Origin: Candidatus Solibacter sp.
Lineage (GTDB): Bacteria > Acidobacteriota > Terriglobia > Bryobacterales > Bryobacteraceae
Assembly (NCBI GenBank): GCA_013822245.1
Contig: PNKE01000032.1
Coordinates: 62,001 to 126,000, forward strand
Direction: 5' to 3'
Length of the DNA: 64,000 nt
Under the pieces are notes generated by a model that searched no databases, had not been told where the DNA came from, and saw only the letters and a program-made list of their open reading frames with translations. A program made the translations under genes and the position numbers. This document shows positions 34,389-43,621 of this stretch, in pieces (position 1 is the stretch's first letter; every line of letters begins with the position of its first letter).

Positions 34389-34799
34389 CTACTGCTTCTT
34401 CGCCTCGAACGGGCGCGGTTCCATTTGGCCGCCTTCGCGCGCCATGGTGCCCTTCATGGTGTCGGCGGCGACGGTGCCGGCGTAGACCGTGGTCACTTCG
34501 CCGTTACGCCCCTGGGAGACGACCTTGATGGTGAACTTATCGCCTTCGATCTTGCCTTCCTTAATAGGATTCGGCGGAGGCGCTTCCCCGCCGCCGCGGC
34601 GCATGCCGCCGCCGGCCACCGTGCCGGTAATTGCGCCGCCTTCGGTCTTCAGGTCGAAGGTGATGGTCATGGTCCGTTCCTCGCCGCCGTTGGGCGGGGT
34701 GAACTTCATCGATGCAACATACTTCCCGTTCAGATCGGCTGCCATGGCGGAGCCGCAGAGCAGGAACAGGCAGATCCCGATCAGTGTAATGGTCTTCAT
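34389..34799 (-). CDS. small secreted beta-rich protein, paralog B
   Basis: A 136-residue exported protein with signal peptide (1-20, cleavage after AMA) and a predicted beta-rich body with repeated T-x-T-G-T-V turns (AITGTVAGG, VYAGTVAADTMKGT). It is a tandem paralog of the gene 27 bp upstream; both have a FDLK(T/S) stretch and end in REGG...(P)FEAK(K/R)Q. This copy alone carries a Gly/Arg then Pro-rich insert (MRRGGGEAPPPNP). AAGGAG lies 8 bases before the ATG. Lipocalin-like or envelope stress protein are possible; no function can be assigned. The stem-loop terminator lies just downstream. Confidence 0.7.
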   Translation of the reverse strand: MKTITLIGICLFLLCGSAMAADLNGKYVASMKFTPPNGGEERTMTITFDLKTEGGAITGTVAGGGMRRGGGEAPPPNPIKEGKIEGDKFTIKVVSQGRNGEVTTVYAGTVAADTMKGTMAREGGQMEPRPFEAKKQ

Positions 34800-34826
34800 T
34801 GGTTCTAATCTCCTTAAGAAAGGACG

Positions 34827-35213
34827 TTACTGGCGTTTCGCCTCAAAGGGCCGGTCCTGGCCGCCTTCGCGAGCCGCGGTCCCTTTCAGCATGTCGCCTT
34901 CGACAGTGCCGGTGTAGACGGTCTTGAACTCGCCGTTGGGCGTGGACATTGTGGTGGAGAAACTAAACTTCGCGCCGTCGAGCTTGCCGTCGCTGACCGG
35001 CATCGAGCGCGGCTCCATGTCGCCAAACGCCATCGTGACGGTTCCGGTGAGCTTGGCGCCGTCCGACTTCAGATCAAAGGTCTGCTTGATGGTGAACGAC
35101 TGGCCGTCGCGTTCCATCTTGCGTTCCGACACCCACTTGCCGTCGATTCCCGCCGCCAGGGCGAGTCCGCCGAGAAGGCACAGCATCAGAGAAAGGATAA
35201 ACAGTTTTTTCAT
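34827..35213 (-). CDS. small secreted beta-rich protein, paralog A
   Basis: A 128-residue exported protein with signal peptide (1-20, cleavage after ALA), then alternating strands with the turns KLTGTVTM and VYTGTVEGDMLKGT. It shares the FDLKS and REGGQDRPFEAKRQ blocks with paralog B downstream, at about half identity by eye, so the pair arose by tandem duplication. It is transcribed divergently from priA, with a 60-bp gap between the starts, where its promoter must lie. Function unknown. Confidence 0.7.
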   Translation of the reverse strand: MKKLFILSLMLCLLGGLALAAGIDGKWVSERKMERDGQSFTIKQTFDLKSDGAKLTGTVTMAFGDMEPRSMPVSDGKLDGAKFSFSTTMSTPNGEFKTVYTGTVEGDMLKGTAAREGGQDRPFEAKRQ

Positions 35214-35273
35214 TCGTGAACTCCTGCTAGATTGAAGAACGCCGCCAAATCACGAAGGTTACGCCCCGTGGGG

Positions 35274-37694
35274 ATGGAGAGCAACTTTTCTTTTGTCGAT
35301 GTCAGCCTGCCGGTGCCGTTGGACCGGCCGTTTACCTATTCGCTGCCGGAAACGCTTGCGTCCCGGGTGAAGCCCGGCTGTCGCGTGATCGTCCCTTTCG
35401 GTAGCCGGACGCTGACCGGCGTGGCGCTGAAGGTTCACAATGATGACCCTGGCCTGGCGACCCGGCCGGCGCTGAAACTCGTCGACACCGAGCCGGTCTT
35501 TGACCAGCACCTGATGGCGCTGGGGCGCTGGATCGCCGATTACTACTGCGCGCCGCTGGGCGAGGTGCTGCGAACCATGGCGCCGCTGGGCGGGGAGTTG
35601 CGGCGCGGCAAGGTCTGGGGTTTGACTGAGCGCGGCCGGGATATGGTCCGCCAGGCGGTATTCGGCGAACTGGGGCAGGATCCGGCGGTCCAGATCCTGC
35701 ATGCGGTAGAGAAGCGTCCTTTGGCCGAGACAACACTTGAAAACAAAGTGCCAGGCGCCCGCAAGCTCTTGAAAACGCTGGAAGCCAAGGGCTTGGTGGA
35801 AGTCGAGCGGGAGTTGGTTGCGCGTGATCCGGCTCGGGCGGCATCGGACAGCCTGCTGGCCGCGTTCAAGGCCCGGCCTGAAGGCGCCAAGCTGAAAAAG
35901 GTAGAGCGGGAGCTGATCGCTTTCCTGGAACTTCACCCTGGGTCGCATAACCTGGCCGGGCTGGAGAAGCGGGTGAAGGGCGCCGGCGCCGCCGCCCGCG
36001 CGCTCGGCCGGCAGGGGCTGATCGAACTGGAGACGGCCGGCCTGGCATCCGATGCCGGCTGGGCGCGGCCGGCCCACGCGTTGAGTCAGGACCAGCAGGC
36101 GGCCGTGGACTCGATCCGCGGCGCGCTCGAGGCCGGCCGGTTCCAGACATTCCTGCTCCACGGCGTCACCGGCTCGGGCAAGACCGAGGTTTACATGAAC
36201 GCCATCGATGCGGCCCTGAAATTTGGCCGCGGCGCCCTGCTGATGGTCCCGGAAATAGGGTTGACCCCGGCGGCCGCCGGCCAGTTCCAGCAGCGTTTCG
36301 GCGATCAGGTGGCGATCCTGCACTCGGCGTTCAACGACCGCGACCGGGCGAATCAATGGAGGCGGCTGAGCACGGGCAAGGCGCGGGTTGGCGTCGGCAC
36401 GCGCTCGGCGGTCTTTGCGCCGGTGCCGGATCTGGGTCTGATTATCGTCGATGAGGAGCACGACCAGAGCTACAAGCAACAGGAATCGCCCCGCTACCAT
36501 GGCCGCGACCTGGCCATCGTCCGCGCCCAATCGCTCAACGCCGCCGTCGTGCTCGGTTCGGCGACGCCAAGCCTGGAGAGCAGATATAACGTCACGCGCG
36601 GCAAGTCCACGCTGCTCGAATTGCCAGGCAGGATCGGCGGCCGGCCGATGCCCGTGGTCGAGGTCGTTGACATGCGGCAGGAGTTTCTCGAAACCCGCAA
36701 GAACGCCCTGTTCTCCCGCCGGCTCGTGCAGGAGATGGGCGCCAACCTCGATTCCGGCGAGCAGAGCATGTTGCTTCTGAACCGCCGGGGGTTCTCCTCC
36801 GCGGTGGCCTGCCGCTCCTGCGGCGAGCGCATCGGCTGCCTCAGTTGCGCCGTCGGCATGACCTTCCACCGCCGCGACAACCGCCTTCTGTGCCACTACT
36901 GCGACTCCTCGATACGCGTGCCGCAGCAATGTCCGGCCTGCGGCAGCGACTACATCCACTTCCTCGGCAGCGGTTCGGAGAAGGTGGAAGACGAGTTGCA
37001 CCGCCACTTCCCCCGCGCCCGCGTGGCGCGGCTGGACCGCGATACGGCCCAGGGCAAGGACAGCTACGAGCGCATCCTGGGCGGATTCCGCGAACACCGG
37101 TTCGATATCCTGGTCGGCACCCAGATGATCGCCAAGGGCCACGATATCGCCAACGTCACCCTGGTGGGCGTGGTCTCGGCCGACACCGGGCTGGGCCTGC
37201 CCGACTTCCGCGCCGCCGAGCGGACCTTTCAGTTGTTGACCCAGGTCGCCGGCCGCGCCGGACGCCATCATCTGCCCGGCCGAGTGGTCATCCAGAGCCT
37301 CAATCCTGACCATTACGCCATCGGCCTGGCCGCCCGGCAGGACTACACCGGCTTCTACGAAAAGGAACTCGAATTCCGCCGCCTGATGCGCTACCCGCCG
37401 TTCAGCGCCCTGGCCAACATCCTGGTCAAGGCGGAGAAGGAAGAGGACGCCGTGCGCTTGAGCGAGGCCGTGGCCGGTTCTCTCAGCCAGGCCGGGCCGG
37501 ATGTCAAGGTGCTGGGCCCGGCCGAGGCCCCAGTCGCCCGGTTGAAGAACGAGTTCCGGCGTCAAACGCTGGTGAAAACCGCATCGAGACCGCGGCTGAA
37601 CGATCTGCTGCGCGCCATCCTTCAGCGCGCCGCCGCTGAAAACTGGCCAGCCGGCGCGCTGATTATCGACGTCGATCCGTTGAGCCTGTTATGA
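35274..37694 (+). CDS. priA: primosomal protein N' (replication restart helicase PriA)
   Basis: About 806 residues: N-terminal 3'-DNA-binding domain (1-110), a winged-helix region (about 150-260), and the superfamily 2 helicase core with Walker A GVTGSGKTE (near 300), DEEHDQSYKQ (DEAH-type box), then the two-zinc insertion with eight cysteines (CRSCGERIGC, then C, CHYC, CPAC) and SGSEKVEDEL. PriA reloads the replisome at collapsed forks. The annotated ATG gives MESNFSFVDVSLPVPL; a GTG two codons earlier is an alternative. It overlaps the GNAT gene by 4 bp. Confidence 0.93.
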   Translation: MESNFSFVDVSLPVPLDRPFTYSLPETLASRVKPGCRVIVPFGSRTLTGVALKVHNDDPGLATRPALKLVDTEPVFDQHLMALGRWIADYYCAPLGEVLRTMAPLGGELRRGKVWGLTERGRDMVRQAVFGELGQDPAVQILHAVEKRPLAETTLENKVPGARKLLKTLEAKGLVEVERELVARDPARAASDSLLAAFKARPEGAKLKKVERELIAFLELHPGSHNLAGLEKRVKGAGAAARALGRQGLIELETAGLASDAGWARPAHALSQDQQAAVDSIRGALEAGRFQTFLLHGVTGSGKTEVYMNAIDAALKFGRGALLMVPEIGLTPAAAGQFQQRFGDQVAILHSAFNDRDRANQWRRLSTGKARVGVGTRSAVFAPVPDLGLIIVDEEHDQSYKQQESPRYHGRDLAIVRAQSLNAAVVLGSATPSLESRYNVTRGKSTLLELPGRIGGRPMPVVEVVDMRQEFLETRKNALFSRRLVQEMGANLDSGEQSMLLLNRRGFSSAVACRSCGERIGCLSCAVGMTFHRRDNRLLCHYCDSSIRVPQQCPACGSDYIHFLGSGSEKVEDELHRHFPRARVARLDRDTAQGKDSYERILGGFREHRFDILVGTQMIAKGHDIANVTLVGVVSADTGLGLPDFRAAERTFQLLTQVAGRAGRHHLPGRVVIQSLNPDHYAIGLAARQDYTGFYEKELEFRRLMRYPPFSALANILVKAEKEEDAVRLSEAVAGSLSQAGPDVKVLGPAEAPVARLKNEFRRQTLVKTASRPRLNDLLRAILQRAAAENWPAGALIIDVDPLSLL

Positions 37695-38473
37695 ACCTGG
37701 CCGACGCCAATGCGAGGAACCTGACCGCGGCGCTGTCCGGCTACGGAAAGATGGAGAGGCGGTCGGGCGTGGTGTTGATCACGGCGCCGGTGGCGTACTC
37801 TGTCTTCAACATCGCGTTGCTCGATGCGGCCGTTCCGGACGTCGCCGGCGAATTGAAGCGCCGCATCCGGGTGGCGCGGCGGCATTACGAGTCGGCCGGC
37901 TCGCCCTGGTCGTTCTGGATCTGCGAGAACGACCTGCCGCGACGGGAACTGCGGCGGCTCATCGAGACCTTTGAAGAAGAGGGGCTGCAATCGATCGCCG
38001 AATCGCCGGGCATGGACACCCGGCAGTTGGTCGAACCCCGCCGCCGGCTGCCCGGCCTCGCTTTCCGCCCGGTCGAGGACGACCAGACCCGGCGGCACTT
38101 CTCGCGCCTGGTCTGCGCCAGTTTCCATATACCGGCCGCCATGGCCGAAGCCGTCTATATGCGAGAGCATTTCTGGGCCGGCTCTCTGCATGCCTGGGTG
38201 GGCTATGAGGCCGGCCAGGCGGTGACCACCGCGGCGGCGGTGAACTCCAGCGGCGTCCTGGGCGTCTATTCGGTGGCCACCACGCCCGATTGCAGGCGGA
38301 AAGGATACGGTGAAGCCGCCGTCCGGCACGCCGTTTCCAGACTCCGCGAGCAGGGCGCCGCGGGGCACGTCGTGCTGCAATCCTCGCCCGGCGCCTACAC
38401 TTTGTACCGCTCGATGGGTTTCCGGTCCAGAACGCGCTTTTTCATCTTCGCCACCACCGAGACCGCGGCGTAG
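37691..38473 (+). CDS. GNAT family N-acetyltransferase
   Basis: A 260-residue protein whose C-terminal third is a GNAT domain: LGVYSVATTPDCRRKGYGEAA has the acetyl-CoA-binding RRKGYG (Q/RxxGxG/A) motif, and SSPGAYTLYRSMGF is the usual motif B ending. The N-terminal 110 residues have some resemblance to a duplicated, non-catalytic GNAT half. Substrate unknown. The ATG overlaps the priA stop (TTATGA). It precedes the chemosensory operon by 150 bp, which carries that operon's promoter. Confidence 0.8.
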   Translation: MNLADANARNLTAALSGYGKMERRSGVVLITAPVAYSVFNIALLDAAVPDVAGELKRRIRVARRHYESAGSPWSFWICENDLPRRELRRLIETFEEEGLQSIAESPGMDTRQLVEPRRRLPGLAFRPVEDDQTRRHFSRLVCASFHIPAAMAEAVYMREHFWAGSLHAWVGYEAGQAVTTAAAVNSSGVLGVYSVATTPDCRRKGYGEAAVRHAVSRLREQGAAGHVVLQSSPGAYTLYRSMGFRSRTRFFIFATTETAA

Positions 38474-38537
38474 CCGGAGCCGCCCGCCGCCGCTGGCCGT
38501 CCTCCCGCCCCGGCCTCCACGAAAACCGCACCAAGGT

Positions 38538-38564
38538 TAAACAACTCGCCCCGCCGTCCGATAA
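38538..38564 (+). promoter_or_regulatory. putative sigma-28 (FliA) promoter of the chemosensory operon
   Basis: TAAA, a 15-base gap, then TCCGATAA. The FliA consensus is TAAA-N15-GCCGATAA: the -35 core is exact, the spacing is exact and the -10 matches in seven of eight bases. It lies 60 bp before the cheW GTG, the first gene of the operon. Flagellar and chemotaxis genes are the known regulon of this sigma factor. Confidence 0.55.
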
Positions 38565-38623
38565 GGCCTCTAGCAGATGCGCCTCTCACGGGGCCATCGG
38601 CGGCGACCACGTAGGAGGCTAGC

Positions 38624-39166
38624 GTGCAGGCAGCGATTGTTGAATCCGCGAATGGAGAGAAACTCCGGGGCGGCAAGTATCTTGTATTCCACCTCGGCAA
38701 GGAAGAGTTCGGCGTGGAAGTGCTCAAGATCCGGGAGATCATGGGGATCCAGGACATCACATCGGTCCCCCAGACCTCCAATTTCGTCAAGGGCGTGATC
38801 AATCTCAGGGGGAAGGTGATTCCCGTCATCGACCTGCGGTTGAAATTCGGGCTGGAATCGGCCGCATACACCCAGCGCACCTGCATCGTCGTCGTGCAGG
38901 TGGAGGAACAGGGCCATCCGCTGATGATGGGCGTCATCGTCGACGGGGTCAGCGAAGTGCTCACCATGCAGGAGTCCGACATCGAGGACACCCCGGATTT
39001 CGGCGACGATCTCCGCGTGGACTACATCCTCGGGATGGCCAAGGTGAAGGGTACGGTCAAGATCCTGCTCGACATCGACAGCGTCCTGTCGGCCCAGGAG
39101 ATCAGGCGGCTGGAAGAACTGCCGCTCGGCGGCGAGGCCGTGGCCGGCCAGTCCGGCCGCGGTTGA
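38624..39166 (+). CDS. cheW: chemotaxis adaptor CheW
   Basis: A 180-residue CheW-domain protein that couples receptors to CheA. Seen: KYLVFHLGKEEFGVEV opening, the PQTSNFVKGVINLRGKVIPVIDL block (receptor/CheA interface; about residues 49-71) and a GVIVDGVSEVL stretch. The start is a GTG with an AGGAGG five bases upstream, a strong site. About 25 N-terminal and 25 C-terminal residues extend beyond the core domain. First gene of the chemosensory operon. Confidence 0.93.
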   Translation: MQAAIVESANGEKLRGGKYLVFHLGKEEFGVEVLKIREIMGIQDITSVPQTSNFVKGVINLRGKVIPVIDLRLKFGLESAAYTQRTCIVVVQVEEQGHPLMMGVIVDGVSEVLTMQESDIEDTPDFGDDLRVDYILGMAKVKGTVKILLDIDSVLSAQEIRRLEELPLGGEAVAGQSGRG

Positions 39167-39190
39167 TTGACGGCAGAGGAGCATACTGAA

Positions 39191-40786
39191 ATGGAACCGC
39201 GGAAAATGAGCTTCGGCGCGAAGTTGACCATGGCCCAGGCCACGCTGACGGTGATTCTGTTCCTGGTGGGCGGCTTCAGCGTCTTCACCATTGTGGCGCT
39301 TCGGGGCGAACTGGCCTCGGCAGCCGACGTAGAGGCCGTCAAGAGCCAGTTGCTGGCTGAAGTCGAGGTCGGGGTGGCTAAAATGACCGCCGCACAGAAG
39401 TCGATGATGCTGTGCGGCTTGACCTCCGACACCGCCGGAATCGCGGCCGCGCGAAACCTGATGCAACAGGAGCTGGAACACGGCAAATCCAACCTCGATC
39501 GGCTGAAGGCCATGGGATCGAGCGCCGGGGTGGCGTCGATGCAGGCCGAGGTCGCCGGTTCGGTGGCTGAATGGGCCCGGCTGACGCCGATGCTGATCGC
39601 GGCGCTGGAGGGCCAACGCTTCGACGAAGCCACCAAACTGCAATCAGCCGAATTCCAGCCGCTTGCCGAGCGGGTCTCGAATCAGGCCCGCCGCTCCGTC
39701 GAAGCCCAGAGGGGCGAAATGCGACGCTCGGTGGAGACGGCCCAGACCCGGGCCGCCAGCGCACAGTGGGTGGCCGTCATCCTCTGCGTCCTCGCCGTCG
39801 GCGCGGCCGGATTCAGCTTCCGCACGGTCCGGGGCAGCAACCGGCACTTGAGGCTCATCACGGCCGAGATCGCCGAGGGCGCCTCGCAGGTTGCCTCGGC
39901 GGCAAGCCAGGTCTCCTCGGCCAGCCAGTCGATGGCGCAGGGATCCAGCGAGCAGGCGGCGTCGCTTGAGGAAACCTCGGCCTCGACCGAGGAGATCAAC
40001 TCGATGACGCAGAAAAACGCCGAGAACGCCCGCACGACGGCGTCCGAGGTGGAGGCCGTCGACCGCATGCTGAAGGAAACCAATACCAGAGTGGGCGAGA
40101 TGATCTCGTCGATGCGCGAGATCAACGCATCGAGCGAGAAGATCGGGCGGATCATCAAGGTGATCGACGAGATCGCATTCCAGACCAACATCCTGGCGCT
40201 CAACGCCGCCGTCGAAGCAGCCCGCGCCGGCGAGGCAGGCATGGGCTTCGCCGTGGTGGCCGACGAGGTCCGCAATCTGGCGCAGCGGTCGGCCCAGGCG
40301 GCCAAGGACACCTCCGAGCTGATCGAGGAGTCGATTGTGCGCTCGAACGAAGGCAAATCGAAGCTCGACGGCGTGGCCGAGTGGGTTTCGAAAGTGGTCG
40401 ACAACGCGGCGCGCATCAGTGTGCTCGCCAACGAGGTGCATGTGGGCAGCCAGGAACAGGCGCGCGGCATCGACCAGATCTCGCGCTCGGTCGCACAGAT
40501 GCAGAGCGTCACCCAGTCCACCGCCGCCAGCGCCGAACAGAGCGCCTCGGCGGGCGAGATGATGAGCTCGCAGGCCTCGCGCCTGAACGATGCCGTCGGC
40601 CGGCTGCGACAGCTCGTCGGCTCGGCCGCGGCCGTCGCGGTCTCCCCCGCCCCGCGCGCCGCGGCCAGACCCGCTCTGGCCAGGACGGCCGTCCTCGCCA
40701 GGCCGGCGCCGGTTGCACGCAAGGCCGCTCGGCCGGCCGCAAAGGGATCCGCGGCGTTCCCGATGGAGGACTTCGAGGACTTCTAA
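39191..40786 (+). CDS. methyl-accepting chemotaxis protein with C-terminal DFEDF tail
   Basis: About 531 residues. Membrane helix 1 at about 14-38, a four-helix-bundle-like periplasmic region of about 150 residues, membrane helix 2 at about 191-211, and a long cytoplasmic coiled coil with the conserved hairpin tip ([22 protein letters not shown], 326-347 region). No HAMP domain is obvious between helix 2 and the signalling domain. A flexible Ala/Pro/Arg-rich linker (about 470-520) ends in DFEDF at the C-terminus, which fits the x-aromatic-x-x-aromatic tether for CheR/CheB. AGAGGAG precedes the ATG. The ligand is unknown. Confidence 0.92.
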   Translation: MEPRKMSFGAKLTMAQATLTVILFLVGGFSVFTIVALRGELASAADVEAVKSQLLAEVEVGVAKMTAAQKSMMLCGLTSDTAGIAAARNLMQQELEHGKSNLDRLKAMGSSAGVASMQAEVAGSVAEWARLTPMLIAALEGQRFDEATKLQSAEFQPLAERVSNQARRSVEAQRGEMRRSVETAQTRAASAQWVAVILCVLAVGAAGFSFRTVRGSNRHLRLITAEIAEGASQVASAASQVSSASQSMAQGSSEQAASLEETSASTEEINSMTQKNAENARTTASEVEAVDRMLKETNTRVGEMISSMREINASSEKIGRIIKVIDEIAFQTNILALNAAVEAARAGEAGMGFAVVADEVRNLAQRSAQAAKDTSELIEESIVRSNEGKSKLDGVAEWVSKVVDNAARISVLANEVHVGSQEQARGIDQISRSVAQMQSVTQSTAASAEQSASAGEMMSSQASRLNDAVGRLRQLVGSAAAVAVSPAPRAAARPALARTAVLARPAPVARKAARPAAKGSAAFPMEDFEDF

Positions 40787-40849
40787 ACGCCGCCGCGGGC
40801 GGAGCCGGGTCCGGCTGATGCCGGCTCCGGCTCCTGATCGCCTGGGCGG

Positions 40850-40922
40850 ATCGGCTGGGCTGCCTCGCTTGGCCGATTCTCGCTCGACGGCTTCTCGTTT
40901 GGCTGACTCTCGCTTGGCTGTT
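40850..40922 (+). repeat. degenerate short tandem repeat between the receptor gene and cheA
   Basis: Four to five imperfect units built on GGCTGACTCTCGCTT, 12-18 bp each, fill the 148-bp gap before cheA. The repeat ends at the last GGCTG, just before TTTAAGGATACGCGATG, the ribosome binding site and start of cheA. By eye only. Confidence 0.45.
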
Positions 40923-40934
40923 TAAGGATACGCG

Positions 40935-42740
40935 ATGCCTCAAGACCATAAGACGGCAAACACGGATGCGGCGGCTCCCGGAGTGCCCGCGGCCCTGGCG
41001 GATCTTGCGCGCGGCATGGCCGGCGCCGAGCCGCTTCGGCCGCCCGCCAACCCGCTGGCTCAGGACCCCGAACTCGTGCAGGAGTTCCTGATCGAAGCCC
41101 GCGAGCACCTCTCGAACATCGAGGCCCTGATGATCGAGATCGACAATGGCGGCGCGGCCGAGGAGGCCGTGCACGGGGTCTTCCGGAGCTTCCACACGAT
41201 CAAGGGGCTGGCCGGATTCCTTGACTTCGCCGTGATCCAGGAGGTCGCCCACGAGGTGGAAACCCTGCTTGACCGGGTGCGGACCTCCGAACTGAACCTG
41301 AATCCTGAACGCGTGGACGCCGTGCTGCACGCTGGCGACTACATCTCGTCGTGGCTGAGCCATGTGGAAAGCCCCGCCTCGGCCGCGCCCGCCGCCCACG
41401 CGGCTCTGGTCAGCGAGATCAGGCGCGCGGCGCAGGCGGCGGCGCCAGTTGGCGGACCCGGGCAGCCGCAGGCATCCGATACCGGCGAGCCGGCGGCCGA
41501 TGGACCCGGCCAGGCGTCCGAACGCGCATCGTTGGGGCCGCGCGCCGAGTCCTCGGCGGGCAGGGCCGAGGCTTCGGCGGTAAAGGTCGCCACCTCGAAG
41601 CTCGAGTACCTGGTCGACATGGTCGGCGAGTTGGTGATCGCCCAATCGATGCTCGAGCACAACCCCGACCTCGCCGCCGCGCGCACCCCCCGGCTGCAGC
41701 GCGACGTCGCGCAACTGGGCCGGGTCACCGCCGAGGTCCAGAAGACGGCCATGGCCATGCGCATGGTGCCGGTCGGCCAGTTGTTCCGCCGCATGAGCCG
41801 GCTGGTGCGGGATCTGGCCAGGAAATCGGGCAAGCAGGCCGGCCTCGAGATGCATGGAGAAGATGTTGAACTGGACCGGACGCTGGTGGAGCAGCTCGGC
41901 GATCCGCTGGTCCACATGATCCGCAACTCGATGGACCACGGCCTGGAACTCCCGGCCGAGCGCAAGGCGGCGGGCAAGAGCGAAACCGGCAGGCTGCTGT
42001 TGAAAGCCTCGCACCAAGCCGGACAGATCGTCATCGAGGTCTCCGACGATGGCCGCGGCCTGGACCGCAAGCGCATTCTCGACAAAGCGATCGCCCGCGG
42101 CCTGGCGCCGCCGGGAGCCGCGCTCAGCGACCATGAGATCTATCACCTGATCTTTCAACCCGGGTTTTCGACGGCCGAGCGCGTCACCGACGTCTCCGGC
42201 CGCGGCGTGGGCATGGATGTCGTGCGCAAGCAGGTGGAAAAGCTGCGCGGACGAATCGACATCTCCAGCAGGCAGGGCCTGGGCAGTACGTTCCTGCTCA
42301 AACTGCCGCTGACGCTCGCCATCATCGAGGGCCTGGTGGTGACCGCCGCCGGCGAACGCTACATCGTGCCGATTTTCGCCGTCCGGGAGATGCTGAAACC
42401 ATCGCCGGATTCCATCTTCACGGTCGAGGGCAGAGGCGAGATGGCGCTGGTGCGCGAGCGTCTGATACCGGTGTCCCGGCTCACGAGGAAGCTCGGCCTC
42501 GATGAACGCGGCGCCGGACTGAGCGACGGGCTCATGATTGTGGGCGAAAGCGAGGGCCGCGACTTCTGCCTGCTGGTCGACGAGATGGTCGGCAAACAGG
42601 AGGTAGTCATCAAGAGCCTCGGCCCCACGTTCAGCCAGGTCCGGGGCATCTCGGGCGGAGCGATCCTTGGAGACGGCCGGGTGGGTCTGATTCTCGACGT
42701 CGGCATGCTGCTGGCTGCCGGACCGGCGAGGGCAGCATGA
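40935..42740 (+). CDS. cheA: chemotaxis histidine kinase CheA lacking the P2 domain
   Basis: A 601-residue CheA. P1 (HPt) spans about 45-150 with the phosphorylated His at 87 (FHTIKG). The 60-residue Ala/Pro/Gly-rich linker (150-212) replaces P2, the CheY/CheB docking domain. P3 dimerisation starts near 213 (VATSKLEYLVDMVGELV), P4 kinase has the N box HMIRNSMDHG (327-336), DDGRG (371-375) and GRGVGMDVV (422-430), and P5 is the CheW-like C-terminus (about 470-600). AAGGA precedes the ATG. It phosphorylates CheY and CheB in this operon. Overlaps cheR by 4 bp. Confidence 0.93.
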   Translation: MPQDHKTANTDAAAPGVPAALADLARGMAGAEPLRPPANPLAQDPELVQEFLIEAREHLSNIEALMIEIDNGGAAEEAVHGVFRSFHTIKGLAGFLDFAVIQEVAHEVETLLDRVRTSELNLNPERVDAVLHAGDYISSWLSHVESPASAAPAAHAALVSEIRRAAQAAAPVGGPGQPQASDTGEPAADGPGQASERASLGPRAESSAGRAEASAVKVATSKLEYLVDMVGELVIAQSMLEHNPDLAAARTPRLQRDVAQLGRVTAEVQKTAMAMRMVPVGQLFRRMSRLVRDLARKSGKQAGLEMHGEDVELDRTLVEQLGDPLVHMIRNSMDHGLELPAERKAAGKSETGRLLLKASHQAGQIVIEVSDDGRGLDRKRILDKAIARGLAPPGAALSDHEIYHLIFQPGFSTAERVTDVSGRGVGMDVVRKQVEKLRGRIDISSRQGLGSTFLLKLPLTLAIIEGLVVTAAGERYIVPIFAVREMLKPSPDSIFTVEGRGEMALVRERLIPVSRLTRKLGLDERGAGLSDGLMIVGESEGRDFCLLVDEMVGKQEVVIKSLGPTFSQVRGISGGAILGDGRVGLILDVGMLLAAGPARAA

Positions 42741-43621
42741 ACGGGATTTCCAGACGGACTGCCGCCCCGCGCGTTGCGGATCCGCCGGCGGTCGAGGCGC
42801 AGCCGGCGCGGCTTGTCAGCGGGAGCGAGTTCGCCGAGATCCGGGATCTGGCCTATAGGACCTTCGGCCTGGACCTGAAGCGGGGCAAGGAAGCCCTGGT
42901 GACGGCCCGGCTGTCGAAACGCCTGGCCGCGCTCGGTCTCGGAACCATCGGCGAGTACTTGGAGATCCTCAGGCGCGACCGGACAGGAGCCGAACTCACC
43001 TCGCTGATCGACGCCCTGGCGACCAACCACACCAGCTTCCAGCGCGAGCCTCAGCATTTCGAGCTGTTGAGAACCAGGATCCTGCCGGCGATAGCGGCAT
43101 CCTCCGGCCGCACCGGAATCTGGAGCGCCGGCTGCTCGACCGGCGAGGAGCCCTACACGATTCTCATGCACGCGGCCGATGCGCTTGGCGAACAGCACCT
43201 TGCCAAGCTGCGGCTGTTGGCGACCGATATATCCAACAAAGCCCTGGCTGAGGCGCGCGCAGGCATCTACCCGCTGGACAAGCTCGCCGATCTGCCCGCG
43301 GAATGGAGGAAGCGGTTCCTTCAGAAGGGGGTGGGCGATCTCAAAGGCAGCTTCAGGATCCGCCCCGACCTTGTCTCGAAGGTGGAGTTCAGCCGGCTGA
43401 ACCTCATGGAGCCGTTCGAAAACGCCGGCACGTTCAGGGTCATCTTCTGCCGCAACGTGATGATTTACTTCGACAAGCGGACGCAGGAGCAACTGGTGCG
43501 CCGGTTCACGGCGCGGCTGGAGCCCGGTGGCTGGCTGCTGATCGGCCACTCGGAGGGCCTGATGGGGGTAAAAAATGATCTGGAATACGTCATGCCGGCC
43601 GTTTACAGAAGACCGGTCTGA
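42737..43621 (+). CDS. cheR: chemoreceptor methyltransferase CheR
   Basis: A 294-residue CheR that methylates glutamates in receptor coiled coils using SAM. The N-terminal helical domain (about 28-110) carries TNHTSFQREPQHF, the Rossmann domain has IWSAGCSTGEEPYT (128-141), ATDISNKAL and IFCRNVMIYFD. An extra N-terminal stretch of about 28 residues, Pro/Ala-rich, precedes the domain. The ATG overlaps the cheA stop; the 3' end overlaps the cheD start by 47 bp. Confidence 0.93.
   Translation: MNGISRRTAAPRVADPPAVEAQPARLVSGSEFAEIRDLAYRTFGLDLKRGKEALVTARLSKRLAALGLGTIGEYLEILRRDRTGAELTSLIDALATNHTSFQREPQHFELLRTRILPAIAASSGRTGIWSAGCSTGEEPYTILMHAADALGEQHLAKLRLLATDISNKALAEARAGIYPLDKLADLPAEWRKRFLQKGVGDLKGSFRIRPDLVSKVEFSRLNLMEPFENAGTFRVIFCRNVMIYFDKRTQEQLVRRFTARLEPGGWLLIGHSEGLMGVKNDLEYVMPAVYRRPV

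Noticed and set aside
35259-37565. 768-codon open frame on the minus strand
   Set aside because: It is antisense to priA. High-GC coding strands often leave long open frames opposite; the translation is His/Gln/Arg-rich with no family.
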